A DNA stretch of 37,548 bases from positions 2,206 through 39,753 of the forward strand of contig DEJW01000038.1 in assembly GCA_002353585.1 (NCBI GenBank), given 5' to 3'. The translations under genes were made by a program, and so were the position numbers. Each line of letters starts with the position of its first letter. Position 1 is the stretch's first letter. This stretch comes from Prevotellaceae bacterium UBA2738 (GTDB taxonomy: Bacteria > Bacteroidota > Bacteroidia > Bacteroidales > Bacteroidaceae). Below are positions 16,470-24,532 of the stretch, one piece after another. The notes below the pieces were generated by a model. The model saw only the letters and a list, made by a program, of their open reading frames with translations. It was not told the DNA's origin and did no database searches.

Positions 16470-16498
16470 TGATATTGATTGTTTAACTAAACTCAGAA

Positions 16499-17479
16499 TT
16501 AGTCTGCCTGAAGTGAGAAACGCTTGAAGGCAACGACTGTAAGGTCCTTGTCAGCGCTCTTGAGGTAGTCCGCAACAGACATCTTGCTGTCCTGAATGAA
16601 CTCCTGATTGAGCAGGCAAGACTCCTTGTAGAACTTCTTCACACGGCCGTTAACGATGCCAGCGAGCATCTGCTCAGGAATCTCAACTGTAGTATTAGCG
16701 ATAATCTCCTTAGCCTTGGCAACATCCTCAGCTGTAATCCAACCCTTAGCCATGTTAGACTCCATGTGCTCCTCAGAGTCAACGTGTGCTGGGTTGATGC
16801 CAGCCTTCTTCAACTTGTTGTCGATAGCCTTCTGGAGCTGCTCCTGCTTTGTCTTCTCAGCAGCAACCTTCTTCTCTTCCTCGATGATTTTTGGATCAAC
16901 GTCAGCCTCGCTGAGAGCTACTGGCTTCATAGCTGCTACCTGCATAGCAACTACGTGAGCCTGCTCTTCTGCAGGCTTGTTGGTCTGAACCATTGTGCAG
17001 AGAGTGTTCTTGCTCATGTGGTTGTAAACAGATACGTTCTCACCCTCGATGAAAGAGTATCCGTCGAGCTCCATCTTCTCGCCTGTTACGCCAGAGCGCT
17101 CTGTTACTGCAGCAGCAACTGTCTGTCCGTTAGCGAGAGTGAGGTTATTGATTTCGTCGATGCTCTTAGCCTTAGCAGCTACTGCAGCATCGAGGATTTC
17201 CTGTGTAAGCTTTACATAGTCTGCTCCGTTAGCAACGAAGTCAGTCTCACACTTCAGGGCGATGATAGCAGAGAATCCGTCAGCGCTCTTGGTGAGTACA
17301 CAGCCGTTAGCTGTCTCACGGTCTGAACGCTTAGCAGCGATAGCCTGACCACGCTCACGAAGTATCTCCTTGGCACGATCCATATCGCCATCAGCCTCTG
17401 TCAGTGCCTTCTTTACGTCAGCAAGACCTGCGCCAGTCATAGCGCGGAGGGTCTTGATGCTTTCCATTGTTATAGCCAT
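16499..17479 (-). CDS. tsf: translation elongation factor Ts
   Basis: EF-Ts exchanges GDP for GTP on EF-Tu. The 326-residue protein opens with the UBA-type domain MESIKTLRAMTGAGLADVKKALTEADGD (split here for reference: TGAGLADVKKAL at residues 16-27). The core motif ALKCETDFVA is near residues 74-83, and the family's dimerisation repeats follow. The length is intermediate between E. coli (283) and long forms. It is 40 bp downstream of rpsB, the universal rpsB-tsf pairing, and is the last gene before a hairpin terminator. Confidence 0.96.
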   Translation of the reverse strand: MAITMESIKTLRAMTGAGLADVKKALTEADGDMDRAKEILRERGQAIAAKRSDRETANGCVLTKSADGFSAIIALKCETDFVANGADYVKLTQEILDAAVAAKAKSIDEINNLTLANGQTVAAAVTERSGVTGEKMELDGYSFIEGENVSVYNHMSKNTLCTMVQTNKPAEEQAHVVAMQVAAMKPVALSEADVDPKIIEEEKKVAAEKTKQEQLQKAIDNKLKKAGINPAHVDSEEHMESNMAKGWITAEDVAKAKEIIANTTVEIPEQMLAGIVNGRVKKFYKESCLLNQEFIQDSKMSVADYLKSADKDLTVVAFKRFSLQAD

Positions 17480-17519
17480 ATTTTCGTTTTGTTGAAAATT
17501 AGTAATGAATGATTGAATA

Positions 17520-18305
17520 TTACTCTGCAGCTGGTGCCTCTTCAGCCTCCTCAGCCTTAGCAGCAGCCTTTGGCTTATCCTCCTGCTGTGCAGCAGCCTT
17601 GTCGTCAGCCTTCTCTACCTTGCGCTCCTGCAGACCCTCGTTGATAGCGTCGCAGCAAGCGTTGAGTATTACCTCTACTGAATCCTTAGCGTCGTCATTG
17701 GCTGGGATAGCGAAGTCAACACAGTTAGGATTAGCGTTGGTGTCGATAATGCCGAATACAGGGATGCCCAGGCGGTGTGCCTCCTTGACTGCGATGTGCT
17801 CCTTCTCTACGTCAACAACGAAGAGTGCAGAAGGCAGACGAGTCAGGTCAGCAATAGAACCGAGGTTCTTCTCCAGCTTGGCACGCTGACGTGAAATCTG
17901 CAGAAGCTCACGCTTAGAGAGGTTGCTGTATGTGCCGTCAGCAGTAAGCTTATCGATGTTCGCCATTTTCTTGATAGCCTTACGGATAGTCTGGAAGTTG
18001 GTGAGCATACCACCAGCCCAGCGCTCGTTGATGTAAGGCATGTTTACGCTCTGTGCCTTCTCGGCAATCACGTCCTTAGCCTGTTTTTTAGTAGCGACGA
18101 ACAGGATTTTCTTACCCTGCTTAGCAATATTCTTCAGTGCCTCAGCAGCCTCATCAATCTTTACTACTGTCTTGTTGAGGTCGATGATGTGAATACCGTT
18201 ACGCTCCATGAAGATGTAAGGAGCCATTGCTGGGTTCCACTTACGCTTGAGGTGTCCGAAATGACATCCTGCCTGAAGCAGCTGATCAAAATTTGTTCTT
18301 GACAT
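17520..18305 (-). CDS. rpsB: 30S ribosomal protein S2
   Basis: S2 is a head protein of the 30S subunit and joins late in assembly. The preferred start gives MSRTNFDQLLQAGCHFGHLK, the canonical S2 N terminus. The frame is open 21 codons further upstream, but that extension (Lys/Thr-rich, from 18368) lies in the structured leader and is not S2-like. The 261-residue product has family motifs KILFVATKKQAKD and WAGGMLTNF, and an Ala/Glu/Lys-rich acidic C-terminal tail from about residue 225, common in Bacteroidetes. It is preceded by a 137-nt leader after rpsI. Confidence 0.96.
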   Translation of the reverse strand: MSRTNFDQLLQAGCHFGHLKRKWNPAMAPYIFMERNGIHIIDLNKTVVKIDEAAEALKNIAKQGKKILFVATKKQAKDVIAEKAQSVNMPYINERWAGGMLTNFQTIRKAIKKMANIDKLTADGTYSNLSKRELLQISRQRAKLEKNLGSIADLTRLPSALFVVDVEKEHIAVKEAHRLGIPVFGIIDTNANPNCVDFAIPANDDAKDSVEVILNACCDAINEGLQERKVEKADDKAAAQQEDKPKAAAKAEEAEEAPAAE

Positions 18306-18442
18306 TGTCTTTGTTCTTTTTTTTTTAATGATTTGTTTACGTTCTTTTTTATGATTTGTCAGAATCACAACTGCTGGGTAGCCGCAGACCGTGTTATGCT
18401 GCGAGTCTCAGCGGTTTAGATGCTAAACAAGTAGTCCTCTGA
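18306..18442 (-). promoter_or_regulatory. structured leader before rpsB, possible S2 autoregulatory RNA
   Basis: The 137-nt rpsI-rpsB gap is unusually long for this operon. Its first half can fold: CCGC-(TG)-AGAC (18414-18405) pairs with GTCT-GCGG (18389-18382) around an inner loop. The rest, next to the start codon, is A-rich and unstructured. No TAnnTTTG promoter box is evident. I infer a ribosomal-protein binding leader; I cannot compare it with known families here. Confidence 0.45.
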
Positions 18443-18829
18443 TTAACGCTTAGAGAACTGGAAGCGACGACGAGCCTTTGGACGACCTGGCTTCTTACGC
18501 TCTACCTCACGAGCATCGCGAGTGAGGAAGCCCTGTGCCTTCAATGCCTTCTTATCCTCTGCATCAATCTTAACGAGTGCGCGGGCAATAGCGAGGCGGA
18601 GAGCCTGGCTCTGACCTGTGAAACCGCCACCGTCAAGGTTAGCCTTGATGTCATACTTCTCAGTAGCGTCGAGAAGTGCGAGTGGCTGCTTTACTACGTA
18701 CTGCAGCATTGCAGATGGGAAATATTTGTCGAGTTCTACCTTATTGATAGTTATCTTGCCGGTACCCTCTGAGAGGTATACACGAGCTACAGCGCTCTTA
18801 CGGCGACCGATTGCGTTAATTACTTCCAT
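18443..18829 (-). CDS. rpsI: 30S ribosomal protein S9
   Basis: A 128-residue S9 protein. The N terminus EVINAIGRRKSAVARVYL and the basic C terminus PGRPKARRRFQFSKR, which reaches the P-site tRNA anticodon stem-loop, are both canonical. The conserved GGGFTGQSQALRLAIARAL is present. It is 21 bp downstream of rplM, the standard rplM-rpsI pair, and is followed by the structured rpsB leader. Confidence 0.97.
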   Translation of the reverse strand: MEVINAIGRRKSAVARVYLSEGTGKITINKVELDKYFPSAMLQYVVKQPLALLDATEKYDIKANLDGGGFTGQSQALRLAIARALVKIDAEDKKALKAQGFLTRDAREVERKKPGRPKARRRFQFSKR

Positions 18830-18850
18830 TGTACTTTATGTATACCTTAT

Positions 18851-19312
18851 TTATTTATACTGATTGATATCGATTGCCTTTGGCTGCTGAGCCTCCTGCT
18901 TGTGCTCTGTACCCTCATAGATGTAGAGGTTGTTCATGAGTGAGCGGCCGAGGATGCCCTTTGGCAACATGCCCTTAACAGCGTGACGCAGCATCTTCTC
19001 TACGCCGTCCTTCTTATTGCGAAGCTCGGCTGGAGTGTTGAAGCGCTGTCCGCCTGGGTAACCAGTGTAACGGGTGTAAACCTTATCAGTCTCTTTCTTG
19101 CCTGTAAATACCACCTTCTTGGCATTGATGATAATTACGTTGTCACCACAATCTACGTGAGGTGTGAAGCTTGGCTTATACTTACCGCGAAGTATCTTAG
19201 CCACTTTTGAAGCGAGGCGGCCTACTACCTGATCTGTAGCGTCAACCACAACCCACTCCTTCTTTGCAGTCTCCTTGTTTACAGAGATTGTCTTGTAACT
19301 TAAAGTGTTCAT
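18851..19312 (-). CDS. rplM: 50S ribosomal protein L13
   Basis: A 153-residue L13 protein, an early assembly protein of the 50S subunit. Family motifs include WVVVDATDQVVGRLASKVAK (residues 20-39), DCGDNVIIINAKKVVFTGKK, and the LRHAVKGMLPKGILGRSLMN region near residue 110. First gene of the rplM-rpsI-rpsB-tsf transcript, preceded by a roughly 190-nt leader with several hairpins. Confidence 0.97.
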   Translation of the reverse strand: MNTLSYKTISVNKETAKKEWVVVDATDQVVGRLASKVAKILRGKYKPSFTPHVDCGDNVIIINAKKVVFTGKKETDKVYTRYTGYPGGQRFNTPAELRNKKDGVEKMLRHAVKGMLPKGILGRSLMNNLYIYEGTEHKQEAQQPKAIDINQYK

Positions 19313-19500
19313 TTTTGACTTTAATCGATAATTTTTAACTACTAAAAAACTTCTTTTCGGCCTTAGGCGCAGTCTAATTCACCCTTAGCCTCTCTGGGTG
19401 CGGATTCACTAACCGTCGGCGCGGCCAAACGCACGACTATTAACACACATCACCCACGGGGAACCTAAGTAATTCCCCAGCGATAATCGGAAATCGGAGT
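19313..19500 (-). promoter_or_regulatory. structured rplM leader, possible L13 autoregulatory RNA
   Basis: This leader has at least three hairpins visible by eye: GGGGAA/TTCCCC (19478-19473 with 19463-19458), CGAC-CGC type (arms 19437-19430 and 19421-19415, 7 bp with one bulged base), and CACCC/GGGTG (19400-19396 with 19384-19380). It is far longer than needed for initiation, has no open frame of note, and sits upstream of a ribosomal protein operon. Autogenous control by L13 or S9 is inference. Confidence 0.5.
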
Positions 19501-19509
19501 GCAAAATTA
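19501..19509 (-). promoter_or_regulatory. promoter -7 box of ribosomal protein operon
   Basis: TAATTTTGC on the minus strand matches TAnnTTTG, with transcription expected to start near 19494. A clear TTTG -33 box is missing at 19-20 bp. The remainder of the gap up to 19611 is AT-rich and without visible features. Confidence 0.6.
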
Positions 19510-19611
19510 CACATATTTTTCCATTTAAGGGGTATCGCGCGAGCGTAAAACCACACTTTTACGTTTTTTTAACATAGCAAGGCAACATTATCGCTGCATC
19601 TCGCCTTTTCA

Positions 19612-19643
19612 TTTGTGTGTTTCATTTTTTTGTTGTAACTTTG
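19612..19643 (+). promoter_or_regulatory. promoter of the plus-strand glycan operon
   Basis: TTTG (19612-19615), a 20-nt spacer and TAACTTTGC (19636-19644) match the Bacteroidetes consensus. The deacetylase ATG is 35 bp further on. This is the only well-formed promoter visible ahead of the eight downstream genes. Confidence 0.82.
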
Positions 19644-19678
19644 CTCCCTATATATATAAATAAGGTGTAACAACATTT

Positions 19679-20470
19679 ATGATACTATTAAGTTTTGACA
19701 CAGAAGAGTTTGATGTTCCTCGCGAGCATGGAGTAGAATATGACACCCTCAAAGAGGGAATGGAGGTTTCACGATATGGCACCAACAAGATTCTTGACTG
19801 CCTGAAGGAGTGCGGAGTGAAAGGCACATTCTTCTGCACAGCGAATTTTGCCACACATGCCCCTGAGGTGATGAAGCGCATAATGGACGAAGGCCACGAA
19901 GTGGCTGCTCACGGCTGCGACCACTGGAACCCCAAGCCTGAGGACGTGATAAACTCAAAGCGCATACTGGAAGAGCTGACAGGCAGACAGATTAAGGGCT
20001 ACCGTCAGCCTCGCATGTTCAAGGTTGACCTGAAGGAACAGGCTCGTCAGGGCTACATATACAACGCTTCGCTTAACCCAGCCTTCATACCAGGCAGATA
20101 CATGCATCTCACCACTCCTCGCACCTACTTCATGCAAGAGGGTGTGTTGCAGATACCAGCCTCAGTGAGCCCTTGGCTGCGCATTCCTATGTTCTGGCTC
20201 TCGCTCCACAACTTCCCCATGTGGCTCTACAAGGCACTGGTGCATCGCATAGTGAAGCACGACGGATATTTCAACACCTATTTCCACCCTTGGGAGTTCT
20301 ACCCACTGGGCGAGCACCCAGAATTGAAGATGCCTTTCATAATCAAGAACCATGCCGGACAGGGCATGTATGACCGTCTGAAGGAGGTGATACTCGACCT
20401 CAAGGCTCGTGGCGAGGAGTTTGGCACCTATTCTTCATTCGCCGAAAGCATACTGACTGGCAGCAAATAG
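19679..20470 (+). CDS. polysaccharide deacetylase (NodB/CE4 family)
   Basis: A 263-residue soluble NodB-homology deacetylase. Visible catalytic motifs are SFDTEE at residues 5-10 (catalytic base/metal Asp7), AHGCDHW with the metal-binding His pair H78 and H82, RQPRM (109-113), and a late YFHPWEF motif typical of DUF3473-like members. No signal peptide is present, so it should act at the cytoplasmic face, like ArnD. The likely substrate is a polyprenyl-phosphate-linked N-acyl sugar, given the adjacent polyprenyl-phosphate GT2 and ArnT-like GT39; this is inference. It is first in the operon, followed by a 188-bp gap with a striking operator-like repeat. Confidence 0.85.
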   Translation: MILLSFDTEEFDVPREHGVEYDTLKEGMEVSRYGTNKILDCLKECGVKGTFFCTANFATHAPEVMKRIMDEGHEVAAHGCDHWNPKPEDVINSKRILEELTGRQIKGYRQPRMFKVDLKEQARQGYIYNASLNPAFIPGRYMHLTTPRTYFMQEGVLQIPASVSPWLRIPMFWLSLHNFPMWLYKALVHRIVKHDGYFNTYFHPWEFYPLGEHPELKMPFIIKNHAGQGMYDRLKEVILDLKARGEEFGTYSSFAESILTGSK

Positions 20471-20484
20471 TAAGCCTCCAGAGA

Positions 20485-20586
20485 CAGAAGCCAAGCAACT
20501 ACCCCAAATTAACTAGTTAATTTTAAGAATTTACTAGTTAATTTTGAAAATTAGCTAGTTAATTTATAGTAAAAGCATTGCTTCTG
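20485..20586. promoter_or_regulatory. three 16-bp near-palindromes at 21-bp spacing
   Basis: AATTAACTAGTTAATT (20507-20522, a perfect palindrome) is followed by near-palindromes at 20528-20543 and 20549-20564, each centred on CTAG. Their starts are exactly 21 bp apart, two helical turns, so all three face the same side of the DNA. An inverted repeat, CAGAAGC (20485-20491) and GCTTCTG (20580-20586), brackets the array. This looks like a multi-site operator between the deacetylase and the GT2 gene. It could instead be a composite intergenic repeat. Confidence 0.6.
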
Positions 20587-20658
20587 CATCTAAACACTTA
20601 GCCACCCCAAAGAGAAAGATAGAATCCATAGACAAATAAGCAATAACAACAACCCAAA

Positions 20659-21600
20659 ATGATAAAACTTGCAATAGTATCACCATGCTATAATGAGGAA
20701 GCAGTGCTTCACGACTCAGCAGCTCGCCTCACCCAACTCTTTGCCGACCTGCAGAAGAAAGGCAAGATAAGTCCTGAGAGTTTCGTTCTATACATCAACG
20801 ATGGTTCTAAGGACCGCACTTGGCAGATAATCGAAGAGCTGCACAAGGATAATCCACGTATCTGCGGACTAAACCTTGCACATAATGTAGGTCACCAAAA
20901 CGCCATTATGGCTGGCATGATGACTGCTCGCCACTATGCTGATGCCATAGTGACCATAGATGCCGACCTGCAAGACGACATCAATGCCATAGAGCAGATG
21001 ATAGACAAGAATGCTGAGGGCTCAGACATAGTGTATGGCGTGAAGGTTAGCCGCACAGCCGACTCATGGGCTAAGAAGACCTCAGCACAGATGTTCTACA
21101 AACTACTGAAGGTGATGGGAGTGAACACTGTGTATAATCATGCCGACTTCCGCTTTATGACCAAGCGAGCCCTCGATGCCCTTGCCGAGTTCCCAGAGCG
21201 CAATCTCTATCTGCGTGGCATGATACCGCTTATAGGCTTCCAGACCTCCACAGTAGATGATGTCATCTCTCCACGACTGGCTGGCGAGTCAAAATACACC
21301 CTCAAGAAGATGCTCCGCTTAGCAAGCGACGGCATAACCAGCTTCTCCACCCGTCCTATCGAGATGATCATCAGCATAGGCATGATAATGATGTTCATAG
21401 CCTTCTGCATGCTGTGCTATGTTTTGGGCTCGCTCATCATCCACCATTACAGCGACGGTTGGGCATCACTCATGCTCTCTGTCTGGTTCATTGGCGCAGT
21501 GCTCACACTCGCCATTGGCATCGTAGGCATCTATATCGGCAAGATTTACGTTGAGGTAAAGCATCGACCACTATATACCATTGCCAAAGAACTGCTATGA
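20659..21600 (+). CDS. polyprenyl-phosphate glycosyltransferase (GT2, GtrB/ArnC-like)
   Basis: A 313-residue GT-A glycosyltransferase. It has SPCYNEEAVL (residues 8-17), NDGSKDRT (47-54), the metal-binding DADLQDD (101-107), and two C-terminal membrane helices (about 234-258 and 268-292). This is the architecture of enzymes that load sugars on undecaprenyl or dolichyl phosphate (GtrB, ArnC, FlmF, DPM1). The product would be used by periplasm-facing membrane transferases, and three such candidates follow directly. It overlaps the next gene by 4 nt (ATGA). The sugar donor is not readable from sequence. Confidence 0.9.
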   Translation: MIKLAIVSPCYNEEAVLHDSAARLTQLFADLQKKGKISPESFVLYINDGSKDRTWQIIEELHKDNPRICGLNLAHNVGHQNAIMAGMMTARHYADAIVTIDADLQDDINAIEQMIDKNAEGSDIVYGVKVSRTADSWAKKTSAQMFYKLLKVMGVNTVYNHADFRFMTKRALDALAEFPERNLYLRGMIPLIGFQTSTVDDVISPRLAGESKYTLKKMLRLASDGITSFSTRPIEMIISIGMIMMFIAFCMLCYVLGSLIIHHYSDGWASLMLSVWFIGAVLTLAIGIVGIYIGKIYVEVKHRPLYTIAKELL

Positions 21601-22820
21601 ACAAGGTTTCATCAGCCATCGACAGAATAAAGGTTTTCTTTCACAAACCCTTCTTTACAGACTTCCGCACCCTCTTCTGTGTGTGGATGCTCATACCTGT
21701 TTATGCTTTCTACAAGAACATGAAGGGTGGCGAACCAGAGAACACCTACCATATCTTCCGCTATGTGTATATTCATGCTATGAAGGGTCTGACGCTCTTT
21801 GGCGAATATCCTGGTGAGTATCTTGACGAGAACCACTATGGTCCGTTCTTCTCGCTGTTCATAGCCCCCTTTGCAATCTTGCCCATAAGCATAGGCTATT
21901 TCCTTTGGCTGTTGCTCATAGTCTTCACTCTCTATGTGGCTATCCGCACAAGCACCTTTTCACGTAGTGTGCAGATCTTTATGCTGTGGTTCTGTGCCAA
22001 CGAGATGCTCACCTGCACCCTTGTGGCACAGTTTAATGGTGTGATAGCAGCATTGCTCATCTTTGCCTTCGTAGCAGTAGAGAAGGAACGTGACGAGTGG
22101 GCTACATTTGCCCTGTTGCTTGGCACATTCATCAAACTCTATGGCATCGTTGCCCTACCGTTCTTCTTCTTTTCCAGACACAAGAAGAAGTTCATCATTT
22201 CATTCATAGTATGGAGCATCGTCTTCTTCGTTACCCCAATGCTTATCACCTCGCCAGAATACATCGTTGGGCAGTATGCCGACTGGTATCACAGCCTCAG
22301 CATCAAGAACGAGTTGAACATCCATTCATGGGACCAGAACATCTCGTTCCTTGGCATAGTGCGCCGTTGGACTGGCTGCACCACCTATAGCGACCTGTGG
22401 CTGATTGTTCCAGGACTGATACTTATGGCACTGTGTTTCTTCCGCATTCCTCAGTGGAAGAGCCTGCAGTTTCGCTATATGACTCTCGCCAGCATCATGA
22501 TGTTTGCCACTCTGTTCTCTACAGGCACAGAGTCTTACGGCCATATCATCTCGCTCGTGGCTGTAGTGATATGGTACACCTCAGCCCCCTGGAAGCGCAA
22601 CAACTGGGATATGGCACTCCTGGTGCTGTCCTTCGTGCTCACCTCACTCTGCACCACAGACATCTATCCGCAATATATAAGGAAGACTTACATATTCCCT
22701 TACACGCTGAAGGCTCTGCCTATAACCCTCATCTGGTTCAAACTGTGCTATGAGATGCTCACACGCAACTATCTCACCACTGAGCCTGAAGCCGAATGCA
22801 TAAAATACAACGACAAATGA
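21597..22820 (+). CDS. GT87/DUF2029-like membrane glycosyltransferase (copy A)
   Basis: A 407-residue polytopic protein with about ten hydrophobic segments, resembling the DUF2029/GT87 polyprenyl-phosphate-dependent mannosyltransferases. It is clearly paralogous to the gene at 24533, sharing NHYGP.FSL.IAPFA, IKLYGIV, FFFFSRHK, a PML motif followed by SP-YI, YSDLWLI-PGL, FSTGTES and KL-YEMLTRNY. An acidic residue after the first helix (EYLDENHYGP) is a candidate catalytic site. Starts inside the stop of the GT2 gene and overlaps the GT39 gene by 4 nt, so the three are co-translated. Acceptor unknown, probably LPS core or lipid A in the periplasm. Confidence 0.75.
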   Translation: MNKVSSAIDRIKVFFHKPFFTDFRTLFCVWMLIPVYAFYKNMKGGEPENTYHIFRYVYIHAMKGLTLFGEYPGEYLDENHYGPFFSLFIAPFAILPISIGYFLWLLLIVFTLYVAIRTSTFSRSVQIFMLWFCANEMLTCTLVAQFNGVIAALLIFAFVAVEKERDEWATFALLLGTFIKLYGIVALPFFFFSRHKKKFIISFIVWSIVFFVTPMLITSPEYIVGQYADWYHSLSIKNELNIHSWDQNISFLGIVRRWTGCTTYSDLWLIVPGLILMALCFFRIPQWKSLQFRYMTLASIMMFATLFSTGTESYGHIISLVAVVIWYTSAPWKRNNWDMALLVLSFVLTSLCTTDIYPQYIRKTYIFPYTLKALPITLIWFKLCYEMLTRNYLTTEPEAECIKYNDK

Positions 22821-24532
22821 CAACAAAACGCACCTTCTGGTTTTTATTCCTCGTTTGCATAATCACACTGCTGCCCTTCATAGGTCTCTACGACTACAAC
22901 ACCAAGGGCGAGCCACGTGAGAGCATAGTGTCATACTCCATCTTGGAGACAGGCAACTGGATTCTGTCACGCAACAACGGAGGCGAGATGGCTTACAAGC
23001 CGCCTTTCTTTCACTGGTGTGTTGCTGCTGTGTCCTATGTCTGGGGTAGCGTGACTGAGGCTACATCGCGCTTCCCAAGTGTGGTGGCTCTTGTGGCTAT
23101 GATTATGTCTGGTTTCTGTTTCTTTACTCGCAGAAAGGATGTGCGAACCTCTCTGGTTACTGCCATCATCTGCCTCACCTGCTTTGAATTGCACAGGGCT
23201 GGCATGAACTGCCGAGTGGATATGGTACTGACCGCTCTGACCTGTGGTGCTCTCTATATGCTCTACCGCTGGTATGAACAGGGACAGAAGGGCATTCCGC
23301 TTATAGCCATACTCCTCATGAGTGCTGGTACTATGACCAAGGGACCTGTTGGTGCCCTGATTCCCTGCATCTGTATGGGTGCCTTCCTGCTGATGAAGAA
23401 GCAGAACTTCTTCCGTGCCTTCTTCACCATGATTGGTTTCTCTTTGTTGTCATTCATCCTTCCTGCCTTCTGGTATTATGCTGCCTGGCAACAGGGAGGA
23501 CAGGAGTTCTACGACCTAATGATGGAAGAGAACATAGGCAGAATGACCAACACTATGTCTTACAACTCTTGCGTAGAGCCTTGGTGGTTTAATTTCCTTA
23601 CTCTGCTCTATGGTTTCCTGCCTTTCACCTTGCTTCTGTTGTTCAGCCTGTTCAGTATGAAGGGAGCTCGCATAGGCAAATGCGAAAGCAATATCAAGAC
23701 TACCTGGAAGAAATTCACTAACTGGCTTTTCAGTCTGAAGGATGTTGACCTCTTCTCGCTCGTCTGTGCCGTAGTGATAGTGGGATTCTACTGCATACCT
23801 CAGAGCAAGCGTTCTGTATATCTCATGCCTGCCTACCCTTTCATAGCCTACTTCATAGCACGCTTCATGATATGGCTTGCCGACAACAGGAAGAAGTCAC
23901 TCAGCATGTATGGATGGGTTCTCTGCACAATATCCGTTATACTCCTGCTGCTCACCGTTGCGCTGAAGATGCACCTCGTGCCAGAGACGCTTTTTGGTCA
24001 TTCAGAGCAGAACATCCGTACGATACATAACCTTGAAGACATCAATGGCTTTATCGTTTGGGCAAGCATCGCCGTCGTGGTTCTTTCCTGCTTCTATTGG
24101 ATAAGGAGAAAAGGCTCCCCTTGGGGAGATTTAGTGGGAGTTCTCTTCCTCGTTCTTGCCCTCAACGTAGGACTTGACGGAGCTTGGAAACCTGCTGCTC
24201 TTAATGCCAAGTCCATGAAGAGCGTTGCTGCAGAGATAGACCAGTATGCGCCTGAGAGCAAGGGAACGCTCTATGAATATATCGAGGGAAGCGTGACAGC
24301 CTTGGGCGACCCAGTGCACTTCTTCGAGATAAACTTCTATCTGCAACATCCTAACCGCCTTGGCAATTTCTATAAGGAGAGACCACAGAGCGGTTTCCTC
24401 CTGATAAAACAGGACGAATATGCTCGTCATAAGGCTGAGTTTGAGAGTTGGGGCTATAAGATGAATACCGTACACGAAACCTCGCAGAATGTGTGGGGTA
24501 CTCCTCTCTGCATCGTTAAGTTTCAAAAGTAA
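22817..24532 (+). CDS. GT39 family (ArnT-like) glycosyltransferase
   Basis: A 571-residue membrane protein with about 10-12 hydrophobic segments. The first periplasmic loop has DYNTKGEPRES (residues 26-36), equivalent to the catalytic Asp/Glu motif of ArnT and PMT (D..EPR), followed by YKPPFFHW. A soluble C-terminal part from about residue 450 fits the family. It starts at the ATGA overlapping the previous stop; the earlier in-frame ATG at 22796 is less likely. Family members move a sugar from undecaprenyl phosphate to lipid A or protein in the periplasm. The neighbouring deacetylase and GT2 suggest a deacetylated amino sugar as cargo. Confidence 0.85.
   Translation: MTTKRTFWFLFLVCIITLLPFIGLYDYNTKGEPRESIVSYSILETGNWILSRNNGGEMAYKPPFFHWCVAAVSYVWGSVTEATSRFPSVVALVAMIMSGFCFFTRRKDVRTSLVTAIICLTCFELHRAGMNCRVDMVLTALTCGALYMLYRWYEQGQKGIPLIAILLMSAGTMTKGPVGALIPCICMGAFLLMKKQNFFRAFFTMIGFSLLSFILPAFWYYAAWQQGGQEFYDLMMEENIGRMTNTMSYNSCVEPWWFNFLTLLYGFLPFTLLLLFSLFSMKGARIGKCESNIKTTWKKFTNWLFSLKDVDLFSLVCAVVIVGFYCIPQSKRSVYLMPAYPFIAYFIARFMIWLADNRKKSLSMYGWVLCTISVILLLLTVALKMHLVPETLFGHSEQNIRTIHNLEDINGFIVWASIAVVVLSCFYWIRRKGSPWGDLVGVLFLVLALNVGLDGAWKPAALNAKSMKSVAAEIDQYAPESKGTLYEYIEGSVTALGDPVHFFEINFYLQHPNRLGNFYKERPQSGFLLIKQDEYARHKAEFESWGYKMNTVHETSQNVWGTPLCIVKFQK

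Noticed and set aside
16766..17326. 186-aa plus-strand open frame
   Set aside because: It is the complement of tsf, rich in Leu, Ser and Cys as expected for an antisense shadow.
18306..18368. 21-codon N-terminal extension of rpsB
   Set aside because: It is Lys/Thr-rich leader sequence without S2 similarity. The canonical S2 start is at 18305.
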